Positions 8,501 to 17,189 of a stretch of 64,000 nucleotides of DNA are shown here, in pieces; position 1 is the first letter of the stretch; each line of letters starts with the position of its first letter. The stretch covers positions 1 to 64,000 of the forward strand of contig CAWBRY010000004.1 in assembly GCA_963791295.1 (NCBI GenBank). The letters are read 5' to 3'. The notes under the pieces are model-generated. The model was not told where the DNA came from. It worked only from the letters and a program-made list of their open reading frames with translations, and made no database searches. This stretch comes from CAWBRY01 sp963791295 (GTDB taxonomy: Bacteria; Bacteroidota; Bacteroidia; Chitinophagales; Chitinophagaceae). The translations under genes were made by a program, and so were the position numbers.

Positions 8501-11470
8501 GGCTTGCAAGGTTACATTGCCCGAACCAGAGGATTGTACCCATTTTACCGTCAGTAACTTGCCCGCCGATGCAGCTTTATAAGTTAATGTATATACGGCA
8601 TCGTATTGACCTGTTCCGGAAAAAGCAGAATGCACATAGTTGGGTGCAGACCCATCAGATAGTTGCGCAGTAAGAGTTCCCCCACTTGCAAATCCTCCTA
8701 CATATACTTTTAATACCCGCGTGTTCAGGTCGGCAGGTGCCGTGATTTGAAATCCCTTTCCTATCCCAGGAATAAAAATACCATTGCGATTCGATCCGCT
8801 GCCAACAGGTGATCCATTATTCCATGAACATGTTCGCGGATCATCGTCATATGTTAGAACCGAACCCGTACCAACAAGCACATAATTGCTGATCAAACCT
8901 CCTCCACTTGCTTTATGATCATAGCCCGACCAATGTGCCCAATCCGTTGTGCCCTCTGCCGATAAATTCACAGTTGCCGAAGACGCTATTCCGGAGCCAA
9001 CTAAATTTGTCGCAATACTGGAAGATGTTTCAACTCCACCAGTCCAGCTAGTTCCAATCCTGGTAAACACCCTGAAATAATAAACAGTGCCAGCAACCAA
9101 ATTGGTAATGGTCACATTCTGACCCGTCCCTTTATAAACGATCTTTCCCTGTTCAAAGCCAGTACCTGCCCCGGCAAAGTTGGGATCAGCAACGTAATTA
9201 GTTCCGGATGGATTGGATAAGAATCCGGTGGACGCCTGGGCGGCAACCATAACTTCATTAAAAGTGCCGGTTGGGTTTGTCCAGTTCAATAAGATGCTAC
9301 TAGTTTGTGGTGTCGCCGTTAGATTGGTTACAGCTAACCCGCTCATCGAACAATCCGGGAATATTTTCGCAGAATCCATCGCCGCCAAATTGCCATTGTC
9401 GGTGACCGTTAGTAAAATTAGATAATAATAACTTTCACCATCACAGCCAACGGGAGAGATTTGCACTGTTGGCGAGACCTGGTTGATGGCGGGTTCGCGA
9501 TGTTCGTGATTATTATGCCTCAGAGCAACCTGCCATGAATATTGCATTCCTGAAGTCGTTTCATTGTCCGTGACATTTGCAGTAAGCTGAAGTTGCGTAG
9601 CATTCAGAATTGAATATTTTGAACTGTCTACAGGACTGACAATTGTAGCCGCCGGAGGCGTATTATTTAATGAAATGAGCATCGACTTGGAATTTGTCAT
9701 GCCCGTCGGATCCGTGACCGTCAGGGTAACGGTGAAAGAAATTACCCCTGAACCTGTAAATGTATGGCTGGGATTGGCCTGTGGTGAAGTGGTACCATCC
9801 CCAAAATTCCAAAGATAGGTGAGCGCACCTCCATCAGGATCATTAGAACCTGTTGAACTGAAATTGACGACCAGCGGAGAGGGTCCAAATGTTTTGTTGG
9901 AGGATATCTGTGCAACAGGTGGCAACGTCCCTGCCAGACTGATCCGCATAATCTCACCCGAATTTATATTGACATAGAATATAGAGTTGTCACGAGGATT
10001 TTGCTCCATATCGACAAGTCCGTTTGCAAAATTCTCCGCAGCAAAACCGCTGATATTGCTCATCCATGGTTGAGTCGCGTTCAGGTTCGCGACTTTTATC
10101 ATGTTCACCCCATAATCGCCGAAGAAATAGGTGTTTTGATAAGCTGGTCCTAATGTGGTTCCTGTATAATAAACTCCACCGACGGCACAATTTCCTTTAA
10201 ATATTTGTCCAGTCGTTGGCGAGCCGGCCGCGCCCACCTGCGGATCAGTTGGGGTCGTGCCGTTGAACGAGGCAACTCTTGCATCATTCGCCCCATGCTT
10301 CCAGGCTACGGCTGGCCTGTAGTGAGTTAATCTTCGATTCGCTATAACCGAATTAATCGTAAAGGAAGTGGGTTGCAGACATAAATTCTTGAATAGTTGT
10401 CCTTCGTCCTGGTTCGTGACATTCGGAGTCATGTAGGGACTACAAGCGGTCTGGCCTTCATACAATGGCCAACCGCAATTCAAACCCGCAGTGTGAACGA
10501 CTGAAATTTCTTCCCAGGTATTCCAGCCCACATCTCCCACAAAAAAAGTTCCTGGATCACCTGCTGCAGGATTCGTGCTTCCTGTGTTGGGTTGAATAGA
10601 CATCCGAAATGGATTTCGAAAACCCATCGCCCAAACCCTGGACTTCGGCGAGCGTGGATTCGCAGCATCGTAGAAAGGATTGGATGTAATGCCGTTCCCA
10701 GTATTTGGATCAAACCTCAATAATTTTCCACTAAGTGAATTGATCATCTGGGCACGCAATGCGCCGACATTTTCCTGCGACCGGATAATGCCATCAGCCA
10801 ATGCCTGTACATAGTAAGTCTCTCCTGCACTTCCCACATCTGCAGATGCGTAGGAGGCACCGTCGCCAGTGGTCAACAATAAAGTCTTATCGCGTCCAAA
10901 AATCAAACTCCCACCCATATGCGATTCATGCAATAGAGGAATGCCAGTGGTTATGGACTCACCAATCAGAATTTTACGGCTAGAGTAATCCGTCGTGGTC
11001 GTCCCCCCTAAATTCATACGATAGCGTGTAACACGCCCAATTGCCGCTTTAAAATAATCATTGGTGGCAGCATTGTATTGCCCGGTTCCCGAGAACAACA
11101 AAAAGTGACGATCCACTATATAATACAGGTAAACCAATCCATTAACGTCAAAATCCGGATCGAGGCAAAAACTCAATAGTCCGAAATCCCTCCAATCACC
11201 AACCTCATCAGAGATATCAAGTGCGGCGGCCGTTTGTTTGACATACGTACTGCCGTTCCACTTGGAAATATAAACATGACCTGCCTTATCCCATATAAAC
11301 ATGGAAGTTCCATTCGCATTAAAAACAACACCCATCGGCGCTGTGTAGGTATTTTGCACGACGCTACTGAAGAAACCGGTAGGCAACTGTGCTGAGACTT
11401 TGGAAGCTTGAAGTAGCAAAAATAAAATACAAGGACGCACGCATTTAAGCGCAGAATTCATACGGGACAT
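5554..11470 (-). CDS. Very large T9SS-secreted protein: sugar dehydrogenase-like, PKD, Fn3 and repeated Big2/beta modules; frameshifted
   Basis: One gene of about 1,970 codons read from 11470. In order it has a signal peptide; a glucose/sorbosone dehydrogenase-like beta-propeller (about residues 25-500, with HESHMGGSLIFGRDKT, FRNPFRMSIQP and FVGDVGWNTWEEI); a PKD domain (YLWNFGDGTTSPQ); a second PKD-like region; and an Fn3 domain. Next comes a module of about 165 residues (NLSAEGTTDWAHWSGYDHK, DDPRTCSW) present three times. Successive copies are separated by three Big2 Ig-like domains each (VTVNPTSATLAVGG). The C-terminus is a type A T9SS sorting domain (LKIFPNPFNENITLNY ... LANGLYFIEF). Frame changes near 7357, 7187, 7017, 6765 and 6118 all fall in the duplicated part. 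It is probably a secreted carbohydrate-binding or oxidising protein; the substrate is unknown. Confidence 0.82.
5895..6400 (-). repeat. Beta module copy 3 of the giant protein
   Basis: Third copy of the 165-residue module (starting GSGLASSATVNLSAEG and ending at NVTLQAATLV), nearly identical in DNA to the copies about 1.3 and 2.6 kb upstream in the gene. It is followed directly by the linker to the T9SS tail. Boundaries are approximate. Confidence 0.75.
7190..7700 (-). repeat. Beta module copy 2 of the giant protein
   Basis: Second copy of the module, flanked on both sides by three Big2 domains. Near-identity with copies 1 and 3 indicates recent tandem duplication of a unit of about 1.3 kb (one module plus three Big2 domains). 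Boundaries are approximate. Confidence 0.75.
8490..9000 (-). repeat. Beta module copy 1 of the giant protein
   Basis: First copy of the module, joined directly to the end of the Fn3 domain. It begins GSGIASSATVNLSAEG and ends NVTLQAATLVQSG, after which the Big2 series starts. Boundaries are approximate. Confidence 0.75.
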
Positions 11471-11682
11471 AATGAATTGGTTTCGTCTTAGGCAATTAGT
11501 TTTGGTCTTGGAATTGGAACCAAAGCTGTAGATACAACTTTTGATAAAGGTATAATCGCCATGAAACGTGATACAAATTTGTTATCCACAATAGGAAAAC
11601 TACGCTAACAAATACAGCCAGGAAGTTCTGGAGATCAAATGTGCATAAGATGGGAAAAATGTGAATTGCGAAGCCGATCGAT

Positions 11683-11738
11683 GATCGTGAATCGTGAGTT
11701 GTGAGTTGTGAGCAGTGAGCGGTGAGCGGTGAGTGTTC
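11683..11738. repeat. Heptad repeat, ANNNGTG type
   Basis: Eight consecutive 7-bp units: gatcgtg, aatcgtg, agttgtg, agttgtg, agcagtg, agcggtg, agcggtg, agtgttc. GTG (or its frame neighbour GTGAG) is constant while two or three positions vary. It lies in the 317-bp spacer between the giant gene's 5' end and the next gene, which otherwise shows no gene. Confidence 0.8.
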
Positions 11739-11754
11739 CGAATTCGACTCAAAA

Positions 11755-11782
11755 AATAATCAATAATTAATAATCAATAATT
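11755..11782. repeat. Heptad repeat, AATAATY type
   Basis: Four exact-phase units aataatc, aataatt, aataatc, aataatt, starting 16 bp after the GTG-type array and ending 5 bp before the stop codon of the 70-residue gene on the minus strand. Two different heptad families therefore occupy one spacer. Confidence 0.8.
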
Positions 11783-11787
11783 ACCTC

Positions 11788-12000
11788 CTAAACATCTGTC
11801 GCCGGTCTGAATTCATCCTGCGTTTCGAACTCTTCGTCCACCACGCGGCCACTGACTGCAAATTTTCCCTTGTCGTAGAGAGATATTCGGATCACCTCAT
11901 CAATTTCTCCCACACTTTGAAGTGCTGACAGGATATTATCTGCTGTTATTGTCTTTTTCGACAGGTCTTTAAAGAAGACCATGTATTCCTTTTCCGCCAT
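11788..12000 (-). CDS. Small acidic protein of unknown function
   Basis: A 70-residue cytosolic protein beginning MAEKEYMVFFKDLSKKTIT, with an alternating beta/alpha pattern and an acidic C-terminus (DEEFETQDEFRPATDV). No family is recognised. It is transcribed away from the DUF6496 gene, leaving a 160-bp divergent region that could hold both promoters. The reading is supported by the clean start and codon usage. Confidence 0.6.
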   Translation of the reverse strand: MAEKEYMVFFKDLSKKTITADNILSALQSVGEIDEVIRISLYDKGKFAVSGRVVDEEFETQDEFRPATDV

Positions 12001-12160
12001 AACATCAATTTTTAAATATGTTAAAAGATTTAATTCCTGTTACTCAATCTACAATTATTATGCTGTTTCCATGAAAATTATTTTAATTTCTGGCAAGAAA
12101 ATTGTCACGCGCTTTATTGAAATATTTTTTTTGTTTCCTAACTATTTAAACATCACAGTT

Positions 12161-12370
12161 ATGGCAAAGTATTCAAAAAAGGCCAGTGAAAAAGTAGAAA
12201 AGGTCATGCATGAAAAAAAGAAAGGAACCTTAAAGAGTGGCAGTGGCAAAAAAGTAACAAGTAGAAAACAGGCCATTGCCATCGGACTATCGGAGGCAAG
12301 GAAGGCTGGGGCAAAGGTGCCGAAGAAAAAAAGTTCCTCATCAAGCCAAAGCAGAAAGAAAAGTTCTTAA
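12161..12370 (+). CDS. Small basic DUF6496-type protein
   Basis: A 69-residue, very lysine- and serine-rich protein started at the ATG at 12161 (MAKYSKKASEKVEKVMHE). It carries the characteristic segment KKKGTLKSGSGKKVTSRKQA followed by IAIGLSEARKAGAKVP, and ends in a Ser/Lys tail. This matches the DUF6496 family of small basic bacterial proteins, whose function is unknown. The open frame extends upstream to 11981, but that part is low-complexity and crosses the divergent promoter region, so the later start is chosen. Confidence 0.8.
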   Translation: MAKYSKKASEKVEKVMHEKKKGTLKSGSGKKVTSRKQAIAIGLSEARKAGAKVPKKKSSSSSQSRKKSS

Positions 12371-12457
12371 CCCGGCAATGCAACGGTTTCACACGCCTGA
12401 ATAGCCTGAGCAAAAAGTGCAGGCAATTTCGGCAAAATACGTACCTTCTTACGAAAA

Positions 12458-12886
12458 ATGCGCCGCACCGACAAGCAGTCAATGACCATTAAAGAATTGA
12501 TCTCGCAGGCTGAGTTTCATGAAAAGGAAGGTGACGCAGAAGAAGCGGTAGAATTTTGGAAAAAGGTCATTAAGAAAAACAATACTCTTACCCGCGGCTA
12601 TGACCGCTTGATGATTATTTATCGAAAGTTGGGCGAGTACGAGAAAGAACTGGAAACGATCCACTCCGCTATCGCCGCCTTTGAAGCGCACAACAAAAAA
12701 AATCAAAAAGGCTATAATAAAAAAGTGACCGCCCTTAGCCGCTCACTGCTCAAAGCCACTGGTCTTGCCGACAAGAAGGGTGAGAGTATATATAAGAATA
12801 GTGAGCTAGCCAGGTGGGAAAAGCGAAAGGTATTTGTATTGAAACGCCTGAAGAGTAAACCCAGGAAACTAACCAAAGTGGATTAG
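12458..12886 (+). CDS. Small helical TPR-like protein
   Basis: A protein of up to 142 residues; an alternative start is the ATG at 12482 (MTIKELISQAEFHEKEGDAE). Paired helices with TPR-like spacing are visible (EKEGDAEEAVEFWKKVIKK, then YDRLMIIYRKLGEYEKELE). A strongly basic C-terminus follows (RWEKRKVFVLKRLKSKPRK). It lies 17 bp upstream of the PHA-system-like gene on the same strand, so the two may be co-transcribed. No specific function is known. Confidence 0.65.
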   Translation: MRRTDKQSMTIKELISQAEFHEKEGDAEEAVEFWKKVIKKNNTLTRGYDRLMIIYRKLGEYEKELETIHSAIAAFEAHNKKNQKGYNKKVTALSRSLLKATGLADKKGESIYKNSELARWEKRKVFVLKRLKSKPRKLTKVD

Positions 12887-12903
12887 TAACTTAAAAATCG
12901 AAG

Positions 12904-13206
12904 ATGTCAAAATTAAAGATTAGCGTTCCTCATCAGCTTGCACCGGAGGAGGCGCAAACCCGAATAAAAGGCCTTCTTCGCGATTTGAAAGAATCTCAAA
13001 AGGATATAATAAGTAACGTAAAAGAAGATTGGCAGGGCAATGAGGGAACATTCAGTTTCAGTGCAAAAGGTTATGATCTTTCGGGCACTATGGTGGTTAG
13101 TCCTTCCTCCGTTGATATCGAAGCTGACCTTCCTTTTGTATTATCCTTTTTTAAGGGAAAGATTGCCCAGGTGATTAGAGATAAAGCTGCAGAGATACTC
13201 GCGTGA
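12904..13206 (+). CDS. Polyhydroxyalkanoic acid system family protein
   Basis: A 100-residue protein that matches the small polyhydroxyalkanoate granule-associated/regulatory family in length and layout. It has an N-terminal strand and helix (ISVPHQLAPEEAQTRIKGLL), a central beta-rich part (WQGNEGTFSFSAKGYDLSG, then VVSPSSVDIEADLPF) and a C-terminal helix (FFKGKIAQVIRDKAAEIL). No PHA synthase is in this window, so a role in storage granules is not supported by context. The family occurs widely in bacteria without PHA. Confidence 0.65.
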   Translation: MSKLKISVPHQLAPEEAQTRIKGLLRDLKESQKDIISNVKEDWQGNEGTFSFSAKGYDLSGTMVVSPSSVDIEADLPFVLSFFKGKIAQVIRDKAAEILA

Positions 13207-13262
13207 CCGGTCCTGGCCAGGTATTAGCTGTTGTGAAGCAACTTATTGCAAAAAAATGACGT

Positions 13263-13270
13263 TAATTTTG
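13263..13270 (+). promoter_or_regulatory. Candidate -7 promoter element TAATTTTG
   Basis: The octamer fits the Bacteroidota -7 consensus TAnnTTTG and lies about 95 bp upstream of the S41 peptidase start. A properly spaced -33 TTTG is not obvious, so the call is weak. Confidence 0.3.
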
Positions 13271-13364
13271 TGAAAAAAGAGCTTTTGTTCATATTCCGGA
13301 AAACTTTTGCGGAAATTTGCACGTTAATATCCAACCCATTTACCATAATCATAAAAAACTAATA

Positions 13365-14705
13365 ATGAAGTTAAGACTAGTGACAATTGTTGCGCTGAGT
13401 ATCCTTGTAAGCTGCAAAAAAAACAATAATGATGATACGGGGAATCCCAATCCCCCACCGCCGACTGTCGACAAGGTTAAAGACACTACTATAGAATATG
13501 CACGGGAAATCTACTTGTGGTATGACCAGATCCCAACTTCGTTCAACGCCCAGGCATATGGTGATCCGGATGACATAATGCAAGCAATCCGTGCCTATAG
13601 TACAGAGCCAGGCTTTACTCAACCCGTGGACCGCTGGAGCTTTGCTGTCAAACAAGTTGACTGGGATAATATCAGCACCGGTGCTGAAGAAGATTTTGGT
13701 ATTAACGTATTTTTTATTGCAGAGGGAGACTTACGCGTTCGCTTTGTAGAGAAAGCAGGTCCTGCCGGTCTCGCTGGCATAAGAAGAGGCTGGAGGATCA
13801 CTAAATTGAACGGAAGCACAAATATCACTACCAGCAATTCTGATGCTATCATCTCAGCTGTTTATCAAAGTACCTCAACGTTGTTTACGTTTGAAAAGCC
13901 TGATGGTTCCTCAGTGGATATCCCACTGCATACGGCATCATATCAATCTCACGCTATTTTGCTGGACACCGTTTATACGGTCGGGACAAAGAAATTAGGC
14001 TACATGGTATTCAATGCTTTTCTTGGCGACACCAATGAGATCAACAGCGAATATGCGCGGATATTCACGCGGTTCGCTGCAGAAAATGTGGATGATGTGG
14101 CCATTGATTTAAGATACAACGGAGGTGGTTATGTCAGTCTCGCAGCAAGCCTTGCCAATTACCTGGTGAATAGCTCAGGCAACGGGCAGCTGATGATGGA
14201 ACGGGAATTCAATGATCAATACCCCACTTTTAACGAAAGCATTTATTATCAAAAGCTTGGTGCTGTTAATTTAAGCAGGGTATTCTTTCTGGTAACTGAA
14301 AACACCGCTTCAGCCAGCGAATTGGTAATAAATAGCCTGAAACCAATGTACCAGGTGCTGTTGGTGGGACCAGAAAGGACCTATGGAAAACCGGTTGGTT
14401 ATTTCGCGATACCTGTTGGCGACTGGTATATATTTCCCGTGTCTTCCAGGTCGACCAATAAAAATGGCGAAGGAAGTTACTTTGATGGACTGGCATTGGA
14501 TAATGAAGTCGCTGATGGAATTGATAAAGATTTTGGGGACCAAACTGAATCTTGCCTGGCCAGCGTCATGCATTATGTCGGAACCGGCGCATTCAGGCCA
14601 GCACCTGCGCAAAAATCCAGGGATGCTGCATTGATCGCGCCCGTAAATAAATTGTTTGATGCGCGGTTGTTCAAAGGAGCTATCACGGAGCAGAAGAAAT
14701 TCTGA
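13365..14705 (+). CDS. S41 family C-terminal-processing peptidase, lipoprotein
   Basis: A lipoprotein of 446 residues from the ATG at 13365. The signal peptide ends in a lipobox (LVTIVALSILVSC) and is followed by an Asn/Pro-rich linker. A PDZ-like region (KAGPAGLAGIRRGWRITKLN) precedes the S41 protease core. The core is seen as DVAIDLRYNGGGYVSLA and the catalytic segment VTENTASASELVINSL, which holds the nucleophile Ser; downstream is GKPVGYFAIP. Members of this family cut exported proteins in the periplasm. It is a single-gene unit with a terminator immediately after the stop. Confidence 0.88.
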   Translation: MKLRLVTIVALSILVSCKKNNNDDTGNPNPPPPTVDKVKDTTIEYAREIYLWYDQIPTSFNAQAYGDPDDIMQAIRAYSTEPGFTQPVDRWSFAVKQVDWDNISTGAEEDFGINVFFIAEGDLRVRFVEKAGPAGLAGIRRGWRITKLNGSTNITTSNSDAIISAVYQSTSTLFTFEKPDGSSVDIPLHTASYQSHAILLDTVYTVGTKKLGYMVFNAFLGDTNEINSEYARIFTRFAAENVDDVAIDLRYNGGGYVSLAASLANYLVNSSGNGQLMMEREFNDQYPTFNESIYYQKLGAVNLSRVFFLVTENTASASELVINSLKPMYQVLLVGPERTYGKPVGYFAIPVGDWYIFPVSSRSTNKNGEGSYFDGLALDNEVADGIDKDFGDQTESCLASVMHYVGTGAFRPAPAQKSRDAALIAPVNKLFDARLFKGAITEQKKF

Positions 14706-14731
14706 TATCTATCATAAATCAATCTGAAAAA

Positions 14732-14757
14732 AATCCTGGTCTTTCCAGGATTTTTTT
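14732..14757 (+). terminator. Rho-independent terminator after the S41 peptidase
   Basis: The 8-bp stem AATCCTGG / CCAGGATT (14732-14739 and 14745-14752) with a 5-base loop runs into seven T residues, 26 bp after the stop codon. Confidence 0.85.
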
Positions 14758-14907
14758 ATGCTCGGCTATCTCGCTGTATTCCCAAACTTGTAGAATAAAT
14801 TGCTCATAACGCTTCCGCTCTCGGATGGATTGATCGTGATCCGGCTTGGTCTAATCTTTGAATCCTCTCCACCGAAAGTTTCCATTTTCCTCTATCAAAT
14901 TGCAATT

Positions 14908-15165
14908 ATGAAAAAAATTTTCAAAGCCAGCTATCGGTTATTGCTATTTCTTGGACTCGTTTTCTCGCAGTTTATCGCGATTTCCCAGGATAGTACCAGC
15001 AAGTCAGTAACCACACACACTACCACAACCACAACCACGTGGTACACACAACCATGGGTATGGATCGTTGGAGGTATCGTCCTGTTGATTATCCTCGTCT
15101 CCCTTTTCCGCGGAAGGTCAGAGACTAATACCAGTACAACGGTGATTAAGGAGAAAGATTATTGA
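14908..15165 (+). CDS. Small single-pass membrane protein with Thr-rich linker
   Basis: Started at the ATG at 14908 (MKKIFKASYRLLLFLGLVF) it gives 85 residues. There is a cleavable signal ending at ISQD, a threonine-rich stretch (SVTTHTTTTTTTWYTQ), a transmembrane helix (WVWIVGGIVLLIILVSLF) and a short charged tail (RGRSETNTSTTVIKEKDY). The function is unknown. Its 3' end overlaps the convergent histidine kinase gene by 20 bp. Confidence 0.7.
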   Translation: MKKIFKASYRLLLFLGLVFSQFIAISQDSTSKSVTTHTTTTTTTWYTQPWVWIVGGIVLLIILVSLFRGRSETNTSTTVIKEKDY

Positions 15166-16570
15166 GGTCCATTTCAAGAGCTGCCTGGTTAACTTTCGAA
15201 TTTTTTTTGAGGGGCAGTGAAAAATAAAAAGCTGAGCCTTTTTCCTCGGACTCCATCCATATTCTTCCATTGTGCCGCTTGATAATATCGCGGCATATAT
15301 ACAATCCCAATCCGAATCCGGAAATGGTGATGGATATGTCTTTGGTCCGGTAAAATCGCTCAAAAATATTAGACTGCTCCTCTTTGGGTACGCCTATTCC
15401 AAAGTCTTTAACCTTAATGATCAATTCCGAATCTGCCATTTGACTGGTAACGATCACCTTTCTTTCACCAGGGGAATACTTTATTGCATTAGACAGCAGG
15501 TTGGTGAGCACCTGTTCGATTCTTACCCGGTCTGCCGAAATACTTTCGTTACTAAAATTGTCTTCACGAACAATTTCATGCGTTGCGGAAACCATTTGAA
15601 ATGCGGAAATAGTTTCGTCCAGCAAATGATCGATATTAAAGTCCCGCATATTCAATTCCAGTTGGCCACTTTGAATTTTGGAAACATCCAAGAGGTCCTT
15701 GATCAGTCTCTCCAACTTGTTTACATTTTCCAGGGCCTTATGAACAAATTGCTTGTTGGGTTCCTCAGCTTCCATCATATGCAGCAGATCTAAGTATCCT
15801 TTTATGCTCGTCAAAGGCGTCCTCAATTCATGGCTGGCAATACTGATAAATTCATCCTTTCGCTGCTGAATTTCTTTGACCTGCTTCATCAGGTAGTCAA
15901 ATACGCGGATCAATGTGCTGATCTCATCTTTCCCATCGTCCGATATCGATTTATTGTAGTTGCCTGTCTTGCTCACCTCCTCCATGGTATTTGCCAGAGA
16001 TAGCAATCGCTTAGATATATAGGTTTGAATGACAATGGCGATCAAGAAGGAAAAGCCAAGTGCTACCAACAATAAAACGGTCGCTAACCTGTATATCGAC
16101 TGACGGATTTTTGCCAACTCAGATAACTCTACTTCCAGCAGCACCTTGCCGATTACTTCGTTATCGTTGACAATATTGTTTTTTATGTAGAGATGCTTTG
16201 AGGTGAACACAAATGCCTTCTTGTCGAGTGACGAAGGAATAATGAACGTATCGGTAGGTGTTCTGGCATAACTCGCGAAAAGATTTCCGTTCTTATCCAG
16301 AATACCCGCGTGGATGATCTCCGGCGCTACATTATGAAGTTCAGAAAGGATCTTGCGGGCTGCCTCATTATCCTGGAATTCCAGCGTGGAAATACTATTC
16401 GTCCCAAGCACCTGCGCGAGACTGATCATGCTATCCACTTTGCGTTCTTTATAGGAGCGAATATCAGTAATAATAAAAACGGTGAAAAAAATGCCAAGGA
16501 CAAGCACACTGGTAAAAACCAGCATGATGATCAGTTTATTTCTGATAGATATGTCCTGGAGTCTAACCAA
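15146..16570 (-). CDS. Membrane sensor histidine kinase (CHASE8-like sensor, HAMP, HisKA, HATPase)
   Basis: A kinase of 474 residues. TM1 is at about 13-35, a periplasmic sensor at about 36-158 resembles CHASE8 (SISTLEFQDNEAARKILSEL), TM2 is at about 160-182, then HAMP. The HisKA H-box SIASHELRTPLTSIKGYL places the phospho-acceptor at His247. The ATPase has the N-box QVLTNLLSNAIKYSPG, the G1 box VKDFGIGVP and the G2 box GFGLGLYICRDI. No response regulator lies next to it. It is the last gene of a set on the minus strand after the TonB receptor and YfiR-like gene (gap 26 bp), so it is probably co-transcribed with them and responds to the same signal. Confidence 0.92.
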   Translation of the reverse strand: MVRLQDISIRNKLIIMLVFTSVLVLGIFFTVFIITDIRSYKERKVDSMISLAQVLGTNSISTLEFQDNEAARKILSELHNVAPEIIHAGILDKNGNLFASYARTPTDTFIIPSSLDKKAFVFTSKHLYIKNNIVNDNEVIGKVLLEVELSELAKIRQSIYRLATVLLLVALGFSFLIAIVIQTYISKRLLSLANTMEEVSKTGNYNKSISDDGKDEISTLIRVFDYLMKQVKEIQQRKDEFISIASHELRTPLTSIKGYLDLLHMMEAEEPNKQFVHKALENVNKLERLIKDLLDVSKIQSGQLELNMRDFNIDHLLDETISAFQMVSATHEIVREDNFSNESISADRVRIEQVLTNLLSNAIKYSPGERKVIVTSQMADSELIIKVKDFGIGVPKEEQSNIFERFYRTKDISITISGFGLGLYICRDIIKRHNGRIWMESEEKGSAFYFSLPLKKNSKVNQAALEMDLNNLSP

Positions 16571-16596
16571 TATGAAACGGTCTATGGTTAAAGTGA

Positions 16597-17112
16597 TTAG
16601 TCTACGATAATGGCCAGCTTTAGCAGTTGCGAACCTGCTTTGAGCCCGGCTGAATAGATCGCCTTTAAGTTGGCTTCAAATTTAAGTTTGTCGTTAACGA
16701 TGACGAAATTAAACGCTGTTCCCGCTTTAGCGGAACCCGGCTCTTCACTCACGGTAAGAACTTCTTTGTTCACCCTGTCCAAAATAGAATGGAGGGGATA
16801 AGGCAGGTGTTGCGGTATAAAAAGGATATGACAATACTCAATGTCTTCAGGTTTGTCGAAATGGCGGATAACTATAGGTTTATTATTGACCATATTTGCT
16901 TTCGCAATTTCAATCAAAGATGTACTGACTGCTGAGGTGCCAATAACACCAATGATAAATTCATTGTCGTCATTGGTGTTATCCCATTCTATGTATTTAG
17001 TAAAATTATAGATAAACACTGCTTTCAGATTGGCTTCGCGTTCCTGCTCCTGTGCCATTGCAGCAGTGCCGGACAAGCCCACCATAACCAGGAACAACAA
17101 TCTGCTTAGCAT
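16597..17112 (-). CDS. YfiR-like (DUF4154) periplasmic protein
   Basis: With the start at the ATG at 17112 (MLSRLLFLVMVGLSG) the protein has about 171 residues and a signal peptide ending AMAQEQ. The family signature is clear: REANLKAVFIYNFTKYIEW near the mature N-terminus, then IGVIGTS and a C-terminal LKFEANLKAIYSAGLKAGSQ segment. YfiR proteins are periplasmic inhibitors or sensors that control a membrane-bound signalling enzyme, originally a diguanylate cyclase. Here the partner encoded next door is a histidine kinase. An upstream extension to 17172 lacks signal-peptide character. Confidence 0.85.
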   Translation of the reverse strand: MLSRLLFLVMVGLSGTAAMAQEQEREANLKAVFIYNFTKYIEWDNTNDDNEFIIGVIGTSAVSTSLIEIAKANMVNNKPIVIRHFDKPEDIEYCHILFIPQHLPYPLHSILDRVNKEVLTVSEEPGSAKAGTAFNFVIVNDKLKFEANLKAIYSAGLKAGSQLLKLAIIVD

Positions 17113-17189
17113 AAAAATTGAATTATTACGGCATATATTCTCCACAACACATCCAGCATGCAATTTTTTCAACTTGCATATTCTGCATG

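Noticed and set aside
5900..8990. Regular DNA repeats resembling a CRISPR-like array
   Set aside because: The repeats are in-frame protein domains (Big2 and a beta module) of one secreted protein, with no short constant repeat and unique spacers.
12161..12370. Histone-like or toxin role for the small basic protein
   Set aside because: It matches the DUF6496 pattern, which has no established function. No partner gene suggests a toxin-antitoxin pair.
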